Assembly: GCF_001306915.1 (NCBI RefSeq)
Contig: NZ_LJTC01000013.1
Coordinates: forward strand, 1-64,000
Direction of reading: 5' to 3'
DNA: 64,000 nucleotides
Source of the DNA: Pseudoalteromonas lipolytica
Lineage (GTDB): Bacteria > Pseudomonadota > Gammaproteobacteria > Enterobacterales > Alteromonadaceae
Shown one piece after another: positions 1 through 6,981 of this stretch (its first letter is position 1; every line of letters starts with the position of its first letter). The position numbers and the translations under genes are program-made. The notes beneath the pieces were generated by a model that had not been told where the DNA came from, did not search any database, and saw only the letters and a list, made by a program, of their open reading frames with translations.

Positions 1-213
<213 letters not shown>

Positions 214-338
214 CATACAACGCCAAACGCGTTTTATGACAGCGTAACGAACAGAAGTTAAGTTACTAAAGTAGACATTTACTCGATATCAGAATTCCAG
301 ATTTTAGTTAATTGCCAAGGCGATTAACGAACCAAATT

Positions 339-455
339 TGCTTGGTGACAATAGCGTTTTGGACCCACCTGACCCCATGCCGAACTCAGTAGTGAAACGA
401 AACAGCGCCGATGATAGTGTAGCAGCTGCTATGTGAAAGTAGGTCATCGCCAGGC
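339..455 (+). rRNA. rrf: 5S ribosomal RNA, copy 1
   Basis: A sequence of about 117 bases carries the conserved 5S core (GACCCACCTGACCCCATGCC, GAACTCAGTAGTGAAACG, GTAGGTCATCGCCAGG). It lies about 125 bases after the 23S end, the normal rrn order. Its internal hairpin reads TAGCAGCTGCTA, differing from copy 2 (TGGCATTTGCCA) while keeping the pairing. Ends are approximate. Confidence 0.95.
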
Positions 456-482
456 TCCAAATTAAAGTGTTAGGTTTCTCTT

Positions 483-543
483 AGCAGCTGCTATGTGTCT
501 CTCTACCGCTGTGGGCACTTGGTCATATCCAGGCTCCAAATTC
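483..543 (+). pseudogene. degenerate 3' fragment of a 5S rRNA
   Basis: Between the two intact 5S genes lies a broken copy of a 5S 3' half. It begins AGCAGCTGCTATGTG, exactly as 5S copy 1 at 421-435. It is interrupted by about 20 unrelated bases, then resumes with TGGTCATATCCAGGCTCC and AAATT, matching 443-463 with small changes. It lacks the 5' half and cannot fold as 5S. It is probably a relic of 5S gene duplication or unequal recombination. Confidence 0.8.
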
Positions 544-608
544 AGTCGCAAGACTTTAAATAAAGTCGAAAGACTATAAATAAAATAATAAGAAAATTGA
601 AAAGAATT

Positions 609-725
609 TTCTTGGTGACAATAGCGTTTTGGACCCACCTGACCCCATGCCGAACTCAGTAGTGAAACGAAACAGCGCCGATGATAGTGTGGCATTTGCC
701 ATGTGAAAGTAGGTCATCGCCAGGA
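609..725 (+). rRNA. rrf: 5S ribosomal RNA, copy 2
   Basis: This second complete 5S gene is identical to copy 1 over most of its length, including the GACCCACCTGACCCCATGCC core. It differs in the hairpin near 690 (TGGCATTTGCCA), where both strands of the helix changed together. It is followed after about 12 bases by a strong terminator and so closes the rrn operon. Confidence 0.95.
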
Positions 726-737
726 TCCTATTAAAGA

Positions 738-767
738 AAGCCCGATTCGAAAGAGTCGGGCTTTTTT
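738..767 (+). terminator. rho-independent terminator of the rRNA operon
   Basis: A GC-rich hairpin, AAGCCCGATT / AGTCGGGCTT with a short CGAAAG loop, runs into a T tract immediately after 5S copy 2. It is positioned to end the rrn transcript. Confidence 0.9.
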
Positions 768-775
768 GCGTCTGG

Positions 776-799
776 GAGCTGTCAGCTTTCAGCCGTCAG
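776..799. repeat. dispersed intergenic repeat, left copy of an inverted pair
   Basis: The 24 bases here are the reverse complement of 2569-2592 with a single mismatch. Weaker inverted similarity continues outward from both (around 843-890 against about 2636-2680, and 903-916 against 2522-2540). The pair brackets the IS110-type element and the heptamer array. It looks like one intergenic repeat family present in opposite orientations. From 800 to 937 I see only further degenerate pieces of these repeats and no gene. Confidence 0.75.
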
Positions 800-1015
800 A
801 CGTCAGCTGAAACACAGAGATATCAGAGGTTAGAGATTAGATGTCAGAGTTAGCGAGTTGCAAGTTAGCAAGGGTAAAGTTGAACTGTTAGGTTGTTTAG
901 TACAGAGACTCCCTCAGCAACATCCCCGTAGGAGATGTATGGACTCCTCCCCCAAACAGGGTGAGTACGGTATAAAGAGATTGGACAATTACTTTTACCA
1001 ATAAGGAATCCATAC

Positions 1016-2050
1016 ATGTCAAAATTTAACCTAATTAGTATCGACTTGGCAAAAAATGTTTTTCAAGTCGCTAAGTTTCTTCATCAAAACCTACAAAGTA
1101 ATAAAGCGGTGAGCAGGAAAGAGCTACTGTCGATACTCACCACCTCTCCTCGTTGTAAAGTTGTTATGGAATCGTGTGGCGGTGCTCATTATTGGGCATG
1201 CAAAGCGCGTAGTGTTGGTCATGAAGTCGTGATTCTAGACCCTCGATTTGTCAAAGCATTCAGAGTTGGCCAGAAAACGGATGCAAATGATGTAATTGCA
1301 ATAGCTGCCGCTTCTTTCTCGCCTAATGTTCGCCCGTGTAAATCACTGACACAAGCACAGCAAAGCTTACAGTCAATAGAGCGAATGCGCGCCTTAGCTG
1401 AAAAGCAGAAACGACAGCTGGCTAATCAAATCAGAGGCTTATTACTTGAATTTGGGATTGTAATCAAGCAATCAGAATGCGCGTTTAGGCAAGCTATTCC
1501 TGAGATTTTAGAAGATAGCGATAATGGGTTAACCGCTGGTTTAAGGCAGTGTCTAGCTCAGTGCTATGAATTATTTAAAGCGCAATCAACATTAAAAGAA
1601 ACATTAAATGAGTTACTGACAGGTTTGGTAAAACAAGATGAGCAATGTGAACGCTTACTGGAACTTGAGGGTGTCGGGCCTATCACAGCGGTTGGTTTAT
1701 TAATAAGCTTAAGTGACACAACCCATTTTACGAGCGGACGCAATGCGGCAGCCAATGTTGGTGTCACCCCTCGCCAACACTCAAGTGGTGGAAAAGTGCG
1801 AATAGGTCATATAGCCAAATACCGTGGCGAGATAACATTACGCAGCCACTTGTTTCTGGGAGCCAGAGCGGTCATCAGTCAGCTAAAGCATCGAGAGCCA
1901 AAAACGAAAAAAGAACAATGGCTCAAAGCATTAGTTGAAAGACGAGGTGTGAAGTGTGCCGCCATTGCATTAGCAAATAAAACAGTTAGGACAGCGTATG
2001 CCATGCTTAAAAAGGGCACGAGTTATGAACCCAGTTTACTAGCCAATTAA
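1016..2050 (+). CDS. IS110 family transposase (DEDD recombinase)
   Basis: This 344-residue protein would catalyse guide-RNA-directed excision and insertion of the element. The N-terminal RuvC-like DEDD domain (about 1-160) shows D at ISIDLAKN, E at VVMESCGGAHYW, and the D pair at GQKTDANDV, matching the four expected acidic residues. The C-terminal Transposase_20 domain contains LEGVGPITAVGLLISL and a region with a Ser-Gly-Gly context (QHSSGGK) where the second catalytic serine of the family is expected. Length is normal for the family. The ATG is preceded by AAGGA with good spacing. An inverted match of the left end (TGTATGGACTCC at 936-947, complement-like at 1004-1015) could fold the leader. 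No frameshift is seen. Confidence 0.93.
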   Translation: MSKFNLISIDLAKNVFQVAKFLHQNLQSNKAVSRKELLSILTTSPRCKVVMESCGGAHYWACKARSVGHEVVILDPRFVKAFRVGQKTDANDVIAIAAASFSPNVRPCKSLTQAQQSLQSIERMRALAEKQKRQLANQIRGLLLEFGIVIKQSECAFRQAIPEILEDSDNGLTAGLRQCLAQCYELFKAQSTLKETLNELLTGLVKQDEQCERLLELEGVGPITAVGLLISLSDTTHFTSGRNAAANVGVTPRQHSSGGKVRIGHIAKYRGEITLRSHLFLGARAVISQLKHREPKTKKEQWLKALVERRGVKCAAIALANKTVRTAYAMLKKGTSYEPSLLAN

Positions 2051-2271
2051 TATTTAGCCTTCAATAACAGAAACAACAGTATTGACCAAGAACCTGCGTT
2101 AAGCGGTTAGACCCACCCTTGATAGCCTGTAAAGTGCCTGGCGTGTTAAAACACCGAGTAGGAGAAGAGGCACAAGGGCGCGAATACATCAAAGGGCCGA
2201 GGTAGCTCCTCATTATGAGCCCGCATATAAGCACGCAGTCTGACAAAATTAACGAAGGGTATTGTGCAATA
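2051..2271 (+). ncRNA. candidate bridge/seekRNA region of the IS110 element
   Basis: The stretch between the transposase stop and the right subterminal repeat has no credible gene. In IS1111-type elements the target-selecting guide RNA is encoded here (established for the family). The sequence has short self-complementary segments, such as GTGTTAAAACAC near 2139-2150 and GAGCCCGC-type stems, but I did not derive a full fold. The RNA's boundaries and its guide loops are therefore not assigned. Confidence 0.45.
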
Positions 2272-2286
2272 GGAGGAGTCCATATA

Positions 2287-2336
2287 AGGCACTTCAGTGC
2301 CGAATTAATAAAGCAAAACATTCATGGCTAAAGCCA
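2287..2336. repeat. two short palindromes next to the IS right end (REP-like)
   Basis: GGCACTTCAGTGCC (2287-2300) and ATGGCTAAAGCCAT are compact hairpin-forming palindromes just outside the insertion element. Small palindromes of this kind are typical REP-type sequences. IS1111-like elements often insert at such sites, so they may belong to the target. That link is inference. Confidence 0.45.
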
Positions 2337-2355
2337 TTCCTACAAGTACACTTTA

Positions 2356-2519
2356 CCTAGAGCCTAGAGCCTAGAGCCTAGAGCCTAGAGCCTAGAGCCT
2401 AGAGCCTAGAGCCTAGAGCCTAGAGCCTAGAGCCTAGAGCCTAGAGCCTAGAGCCTAGAACCTAGAACCTAGAACCTAGAACCTAGAACCTAGAACCTAG
2501 AACCTAGAACCTAGAACCT
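2356..2519. repeat. heptamer tandem array, 14 x CCTAGAG then 9 x CCTAGAA
   Basis: Direct reading gives 14 consecutive CCTAGAG units (2356-2453), then 9 CCTAGAA units (2454-2516) and a partial CCT. There are no interruptions. Every unit holds the tetramer CTAG, normally rare in bacterial DNA, spaced exactly 7 bp apart. The block structure (one variant, then the other) indicates recent expansion by slippage. No frame is conserved through it and it has no gene. It lies between the IS element and the repeat copy at 2569. Confidence 0.97.
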
Positions 2520-2568
2520 CCGGCAGAGGGAGACTCTGCCCCAAACACCCACACCGCGCGGCTGAACG

Positions 2569-2592
2569 CTGACGGCTGAAAGCTGATAGCTC
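2569..2592. repeat. dispersed intergenic repeat, right copy of the inverted pair
   Basis: This is the inverted partner of 776-799, with 23 of 24 bases matching. It is immediately followed at 2594-2627 by a second dispersed repeat (GTGTTGGGTTTCGCTG... ...ACCCAACCTACG), an imperfect palindrome that also occurs at 17263-17295. The hairpin GGCAGAG/CTCTGCC at 2522-2540 belongs to the same repeat-dense patch. Confidence 0.7.
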
Positions 2593-2740
2593 TGTGTTGG
2601 GTTTCGCTGTGCTCTACCCAACCTACGCCAGATCCTCAAACTTTCCCCTTCTAACTTGCAACTTTACTCTCGCAAACTTGCTTCCCTTACCTTGTTATGC
2701 GATAAAGCGTTTTATATTTGTAATACAATTAAGGTTTATT

Positions 2741-3169
2741 GTGTCTCGTAAGAAAAAGACCAAGTCAAAAGGCTCTTCAGGTTTAAATCGTAAAAATAGT
2801 GAAGCATTTATTGCTAAGTTCTCATCGCATCCAGATACACATCTATGCCCGTCGGGTTTAATGTATAAAGTGATTGATGAAGTTGAAGGTGATCGAGTAA
2901 CAGAGTTCGATACTGTGGTTATTAACCAACGTATTATGCTTGCTGATGGTAATGTGATTGCCGACAGTTATAAAGCGGTTATGCCTGAGGTGTTCGCATT
3001 ATCCGAAGCTATAGAAGGGTTAAGAGAAGGTTTGTTATTAATGAATATCGGCTCTCGTTATGAATTTGTGATCCCCCCAGAGCTTGCTTGGGGTAAAAAA
3101 GGTAACGGTGGCAAAATTGGCGCAAATGCAGTGCTGCATTTTGATGTTCGTTTAATGCGTTTAGCTTAA
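2741..3169 (+). CDS. FKBP-type peptidyl-prolyl cis-trans isomerase
   Basis: This is a small cytosolic prolyl isomerase of 142 residues. A lysine-rich N-terminus (RKKKTKSKG) is followed by a single FKBP domain (about 50-142) with the FDTVVINQRI strand, a central EAIEGLREGLLLMNIGSRYEFVIPP segment and the closing GANAVLHFDVRL strand. There is no signal peptide and no N-terminal FKBP dimerisation domain. I chose GTG at 2741, with AAGG about 8 bases upstream. The frame extends back to 2594, but those codons fall in the dispersed repeats and look unrelated. The substrate is unknown. It stands alone, downstream of the insertion zone. Confidence 0.85.
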   Translation: MSRKKKTKSKGSSGLNRKNSEAFIAKFSSHPDTHLCPSGLMYKVIDEVEGDRVTEFDTVVINQRIMLADGNVIADSYKAVMPEVFALSEAIEGLREGLLLMNIGSRYEFVIPPELAWGKKGNGGKIGANAVLHFDVRLMRLA

Positions 3170-3253
3170 CTCTCTGAGCATAACAGCCTTAGCATAAGTC
3201 GACAGAGTATTTAAAACGCGTTAACGTTCACTAATGGTTTACTGAGGAACATT

Positions 3254-3871
3254 ATGGACGCATTTACTTCACGAGTTTACTTTCTTCGCCATGGCGAAAT
3301 AGCTACGCCTGGAATTCTTTCTGGGCAAATCGATGTCGATTTATCAGAGCTTGGTCATAAGCAAATGCGCCAAGCCTCTGCTGAGCTCATAAATTTAAAT
3401 GCCATATATAGCTCACCACTAAAGCGTTGCTCAGTCCACGCTGATTATTTAGCAAATCAGCACTCACTGCATGTACAGTATTATAACGCGCTGAAAGAGT
3501 TTAATTTTGGTGATTGGGATGGCCAAGATTACCAACAGCTTTGGCAGCAAACAAGTAAGCCTCATATTGGTGATTTTTGGCAGCACCCATGGCAAGTAAA
3601 AGTACCAAATGGTGAATCTATGGCAGACTTTTACGCCCGGGTAGAGGCATGGTGGCAAACATTTTTACAATCACTATGTGAATCTAAGCATGAACAGTCA
3701 TTGGTAATTAGTCATGCTGGAGTGATCAAACAAATTCTCGCTATTGTTTGTCAGATGCCAAAACAATCAGCCACGCATTTAAATGTTTTTCATCTTCCTT
3801 ATGCAGGGCTTATTACACTTGATGTATATATAGATGAACAAGGAGAAGCTTGGCCTAAAATTGTTTTTTAG
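3254..3871 (+). CDS. cobC: histidine phosphatase, probable alpha-ribazole phosphatase CobC
   Basis: This 205-residue phosphoglycerate-mutase-like phosphatase has the phosphohistidine motif FLRHGE near residue 10. It also has SSPLKRC (second arginine), EFNFGDWDG (acidic general acid region) and VISHAGVIKQIL (second histidine). The family is broad. The CobC call rests on position just before the cobalamin riboswitch and the cobTSU genes, whose pathway needs removal of the phosphate from alpha-ribazole phosphate or adenosylcobalamin phosphate. It lies upstream of the riboswitch, so it is not under that element. ATG at 3254 follows GAGGAAC. Confidence 0.8.
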   Translation: MDAFTSRVYFLRHGEIATPGILSGQIDVDLSELGHKQMRQASAELINLNAIYSSPLKRCSVHADYLANQHSLHVQYYNALKEFNFGDWDGQDYQQLWQQTSKPHIGDFWQHPWQVKVPNGESMADFYARVEAWWQTFLQSLCESKHEQSLVISHAGVIKQILAIVCQMPKQSATHLNVFHLPYAGLITLDVYIDEQGEAWPKIVF

Positions 3872-3904
3872 CCATCTAGAGCGATATTCATTGAATTATT
3901 TACT

Positions 3905-4030
3905 TAGCCCGCCATAATACTCATATGCTATGGAATGGAGTGAAATTCTCCAGCTGTTCCCGCAACTGTAATCCATCTAAATAATGGTCAGCCAGATACT
4001 TAGCACTAACAATTAATCATCGAGCGGGTC
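3905..4030 (+). promoter_or_regulatory. cobalamin (AdoCbl) riboswitch
   Basis: The hallmarks of a B12 riboswitch are present in order: GGAATGGAGTGAAATTCTCC, then GCTGTTCCCGCAACTGTAA (the B12 box region), a variable arm, and GTCAGCCAGATACTTAGC. Outer pairing between GCCCGC (about 3907-3912) and GCGGGT (about 4024-4029) fits P1. It precedes an operon for corrinoid import and cobalamin assembly, which it should repress when coenzyme B12 is abundant. Exact ends are estimated. Confidence 0.92.
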
Positions 4031-4102
4031 AACTCACGTCATTTTCTGGTACTTACCAGTGCTTTCTTGTGCGTTGCGATTGCTCGTCAAGAGAGAATAA
4101 GC

Positions 4103-4933
4103 TTGCAACAAAATAGCCTTAGCGCTGCGCCATTAATATCAGTGTCTGATTTAAGTTGGGGTACTGCGAATAAAACTATACTTAAATCAATTAACCTTGA
4201 GTTAAAAGCAGGGCAGTTTATCGGTCTACTCGGCCCTAATGGTGCGGGTAAATCAAGCTTGCTGCGTTGCCTTTATCGTTACTTGAAACCTCAGCAAGGG
4301 GTTGTGCTGCTAAGCGGTCAAGATATTTGGCAAATCAGTGCTGATGAATATGCAAAGCAGGTTGCAGTGGTTTTACAAGAGTCTCCATCGCAGTTTAATT
4401 TGTCTTTGTTCGATGTAGTGAGTTTAGGCTTAACACCTCATAAGCGACTTTTCAGCGGCACGTCTGCCAATGATAAGCAGCGAATATATCAAGCTATAGA
4501 GCAGGTTGGTTTATCTCATCACAGTGAACAAGCATTTGATTCGCTCTCTGGTGGCGAAAAGCAAAGAGCGCTCATTGCACGCTCTATCGTACAACAACCT
4601 AAGTTGCTCATCATGGATGAGCCTACCAGCCACCTTGATGTTAAATACCAAATTCAAATAATGGAGTTAGCAAAGTCCCTTGATGTGACTGTGCTTGCCT
4701 CGTTTCATGACTTAAATCTCGCAGCAAGTTTGTGTGATGAACTCATCGTGATTGATGAGGGGTGCTTGGTTTGTCAGGGGCAACCAAAAGCGGTACTTAC
4801 TGAGCAGCTGTTGAGTGATGTATTTGGTGTCTGCGCAGCGGTATCTGCTCACCCGCAATCAAGTATTGATAAGTTTATTCCGCACATCACTTATTTTTAT
4901 GGCTATCAGACACAGGAGCATCAACATGACTGA
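4103..4933 (+). CDS. btuD: cobalamin ABC transporter ATP-binding protein
   Basis: This is the ATPase of a type II vitamin B12/iron-siderophore importer. Walker A is GLLGPNGAGKSS, the signature is LSGGEKQRALIARS, Walker B is LLIMDEPTSHLDV, and the switch histidine is in ASFHDLNLA. I propose TTG at 4103, with AGAGAG 8-9 bases upstream, giving 276 residues. An in-frame TTG at 4067 would add 12 residues with no clear ribosome site. It is the first gene after the riboswitch, and its stop overlaps the permease start (ATGACTGA). FhuC/HmuV-type specificity is the alternative, but the setting favours corrinoids. Confidence 0.9.
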   Translation: MQQNSLSAAPLISVSDLSWGTANKTILKSINLELKAGQFIGLLGPNGAGKSSLLRCLYRYLKPQQGVVLLSGQDIWQISADEYAKQVAVVLQESPSQFNLSLFDVVSLGLTPHKRLFSGTSANDKQRIYQAIEQVGLSHHSEQAFDSLSGGEKQRALIARSIVQQPKLLIMDEPTSHLDVKYQIQIMELAKSLDVTVLASFHDLNLAASLCDELIVIDEGCLVCQGQPKAVLTEQLLSDVFGVCAAVSAHPQSSIDKFIPHITYFYGYQTQEHQHD

Positions 4934-5915
4934 TGCAATGCGTTTAAGTATCTGTGTTGTCGTAGGGCTTATTAGTTGTTTTTTAGCATTGAGCTTTGGT
5001 GCTGCAAATACGCCACTGAGTGATGTTTTTAATGGTTTGTTTAGCCAAGGTAGCGATGAATTTGTGCAGCGTATTATTTGGCAGTTACGTATGCCCAGAA
5101 CAATGCTGGCATTTTTAGCAGGTTCTGGGCTGGCTCTTGCAGGATTAATTTTGCAGACCGTAACCCGAAACCCGCTTGCTGACCCTTACTTGTTTGGTAT
5201 TTCTTCTGGGGCTTCATTTGGTGTGGTGTGCTTTATAGCCCTAACCGGTGTGAGTTTTGGCTTTAGTATGTCAGTTGCAGCATTTGCCGGAAGCTTACTT
5301 TCTATGCTGTTGCTTATTGCTATTGCAGGGCGTCGCCATGTTGGCCAAGTTGAAGCCATGTTACTCGCTGGTGTTGCTTTATCTTTCTTATTTAGTGCTC
5401 TGACTAGTCTGCTGCTTTATTTTAGCGATCCACAAGCCATCACCGCTATCTTGTTTTGGACGATGGGCAGTTTTTCTCGTGCTCAGTGGGACACTCTTTG
5501 GCTGCCGTTTGCCGTTATTATTGCCTGTATGACTTTGATGATTGCATTTCGTCGTCAGCTAAATGCGATGCTGCTTGGTGATGAAAGTGCAGCGACTTTG
5601 GGGATTCATGTACAACGCTTTCGGATCATGATGCTACTGCTAAGTTCATTAATAACAGCGGTGCTTGTTGCTATGTGTGGTGGCGTTGGTTTTGTCGGCC
5701 TGATGATCCCACATATTGTGCGCTACTTTTCGCCGCAAGGCAGCAGCCATAACTTAGTTATGACATCCTTGGTCGGTGGCATTTTTATGGTGTGGGTCGA
5801 TGTGTTATGCCGAACCCTATTGAATAACCAAGAACTACCTGTTGGTGTGATCACAGCCGCTATCGGTAGTGTGTTCTTTTTATTCTTACTTTATTTTCGT
5901 AAACAGAGCAGGTAG
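4926..5915 (+). CDS. btuC: cobalamin ABC transporter permease (FecCD family)
   Basis: This is the inner-membrane permease that moves corrinoid delivered by the periplasmic binding protein. It is 329 residues with about nine to ten hydrophobic helices. FecCD-type motifs include LRMPRTMLAFLAGSGLALAG, TRNPLADPYLFGISSGAS and GFVGLMIPHIVR. ATG at 4926 overlaps the btuD stop by 8 bp, so translation is coupled. The frame continues upstream to 4815 inside btuD, which I regard as fortuitous. It ends 3 bases before cobT. Confidence 0.92.
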   Translation: MTDAMRLSICVVVGLISCFLALSFGAANTPLSDVFNGLFSQGSDEFVQRIIWQLRMPRTMLAFLAGSGLALAGLILQTVTRNPLADPYLFGISSGASFGVVCFIALTGVSFGFSMSVAAFAGSLLSMLLLIAIAGRRHVGQVEAMLLAGVALSFLFSALTSLLLYFSDPQAITAILFWTMGSFSRAQWDTLWLPFAVIIACMTLMIAFRRQLNAMLLGDESAATLGIHVQRFRIMMLLLSSLITAVLVAMCGGVGFVGLMIPHIVRYFSPQGSSHNLVMTSLVGGIFMVWVDVLCRTLLNNQELPVGVITAAIGSVFFLFLLYFRKQSR

Positions 5916-5918
5916 CTA

Positions 5919-6980
5919 ATGTTTAATATCATGCCTATTGATCAGCAATTTTCAGCTGTAATTCAACAAAAAATAGACCTTAAAACAAAGCCGCTAGGCG
6001 CTTTAGGTCAGCTTGAAAGTTGTGCCAAACAATTAACGCTTATTTTTTCAAAGCAGCTTGATAGTGAGCAGGCGCTAGTTGCCTTTAAACCGGTTATTTC
6101 AAACCCTTCTCTAGTTGTATTTGCAGGCGATCATGGTGTGGCAAGCCAAGGCGTGTCAATTGCTCCTAGCAGCGTTACATCACAAATGGTGGCAAACTTT
6201 GCAGCAGGAGGCGCAGCGATTAATGTATTTTGTCGCCAGCTTGGCTGGCAGCTGGAAGTTGTGGATGCAGGAACTCTCAATACTTCACACGATAAAAGAG
6301 TGCATAACCAGCGTTTAGGTGAAATCACTGCACCACTGAATACTGAAATGGCCATGTCACTTAGCCAGGTCGAAAAAGGGTTTGCATTAGCCAAACAGCG
6401 AGTTCATTCACTCTATGAGCAAGGTTGTAATACCATCGCCTTTGGTGAGATGGGTATTGGCAATACCACAAGTGCTGCGGCATTAATGGCTGCCATTTTG
6501 TCTTTACCTGCCAGCCAATGTGTTGGTAAAGGCACAGGTGTGAGCGACGAGGTTATAGCTAAAAAAATTAAAGTTGTTGAGCAAGCACTTCAATTACACC
6601 AAGCTCATTTTGATGACCCACTAATGACACTCGCTGCATTAGGTGGTTTTGAAATTGTTCAGATCACCGGTGCCATTTTAGCTGCTGCGGAACTTGGTAT
6701 GGCGGTGATCGTGGATGGCTTTATTTGTACTGCAGCGGCGCTTGTTGCAACTCGCATTAATGCAAACGCTCGCGATTATATGTTATTTGCTCATGCTTCT
6801 GATGAGCAAGGGCACAAAGCAATGCTCAATGCCTTGCACGCAACACCTTTATTGCAGCTTGATTTAAGATTAGGAGAGGGCACCGGGGCTGCGCTTGCCT
6901 TACCTTTACTGCAAGCATCTTTGGCGTTTTACAATGACATGGCAAGTTTTGCCGATGCCAATGTTGAGCAAGTTGTCTGA
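5919..6980 (+). CDS. cobT: nicotinate-nucleotide-dimethylbenzimidazole phosphoribosyltransferase
   Basis: CobT activates the lower ligand by transferring ribose phosphate from nicotinate mononucleotide to dimethylbenzimidazole, making alpha-ribazole phosphate. The 353-residue length is normal. Recognisable motifs are VVFAGDHGVASQGVS, FGEMGIGNTTSAAAL, GTGVSDE, VDGFICTAAAL and the C-terminal RLGEGTGAALALPL, whose glutamate is the family's catalytic base. It lies 3 bases after btuC and one base before cobS, in a riboswitch-led operon. Confidence 0.96.
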   Translation: MFNIMPIDQQFSAVIQQKIDLKTKPLGALGQLESCAKQLTLIFSKQLDSEQALVAFKPVISNPSLVVFAGDHGVASQGVSIAPSSVTSQMVANFAAGGAAINVFCRQLGWQLEVVDAGTLNTSHDKRVHNQRLGEITAPLNTEMAMSLSQVEKGFALAKQRVHSLYEQGCNTIAFGEMGIGNTTSAAALMAAILSLPASQCVGKGTGVSDEVIAKKIKVVEQALQLHQAHFDDPLMTLAALGGFEIVQITGAILAAAELGMAVIVDGFICTAAALVATRINANARDYMLFAHASDEQGHKAMLNALHATPLLQLDLRLGEGTGAALALPLLQASLAFYNDMASFADANVEQVV

Positions 6981-6981
6981 T

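Larger units (their letters stand above)
938..2284 (+). mobile_element. IS110-family insertion sequence, IS1111-like layout
   Basis: The element is defined by a DEDD transposase gene and a perfect 13-bp inverted repeat, TATGGACTCCTCC at 938-950 and its complement at 2272-2284. Subterminal inverted repeats and a longer non-coding tail after the transposase (about 220 bp) than before it (about 75 bp) are features of the IS1111 subgroup. The true tips lie a few bases outside these repeats and cannot be fixed without an empty site. No target duplication is obvious, as is usual for IS110 elements. The frame is intact, so the copy may be active. Confidence 0.8.

Noticed and set aside
214..338. tRNA gene in the 23S-5S spacer
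   Set aside because: No cloverleaf or TTCGA-type T-loop could be found in the spacer.
462..695. Minus-strand reading frame of 77 codons
   Set aside because: It lies across the 5S genes and the degenerate 5S fragment, so it is a chance frame in rRNA DNA.
2061..2321. Minus-strand frame of 86 codons behind the transposase
   Set aside because: It covers the non-coding tail of the insertion sequence and the right repeat; there is no domain or ribosome site.
2356..2519. CRISPR array
   Set aside because: Units are 7 bp with no spacers and no cas genes nearby; it is a simple tandem repeat.
2594..2740. N-terminal extension of the FKBP gene
   Set aside because: The extra codons run through dispersed intergenic repeats. 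GTG 2741 has a ribosome site and fits the family.
4815..4925. Longer BtuC start within btuD
   Set aside because: It would overlap btuD by more than 100 bp. ATG 4926 gives normal family length and coupled translation.
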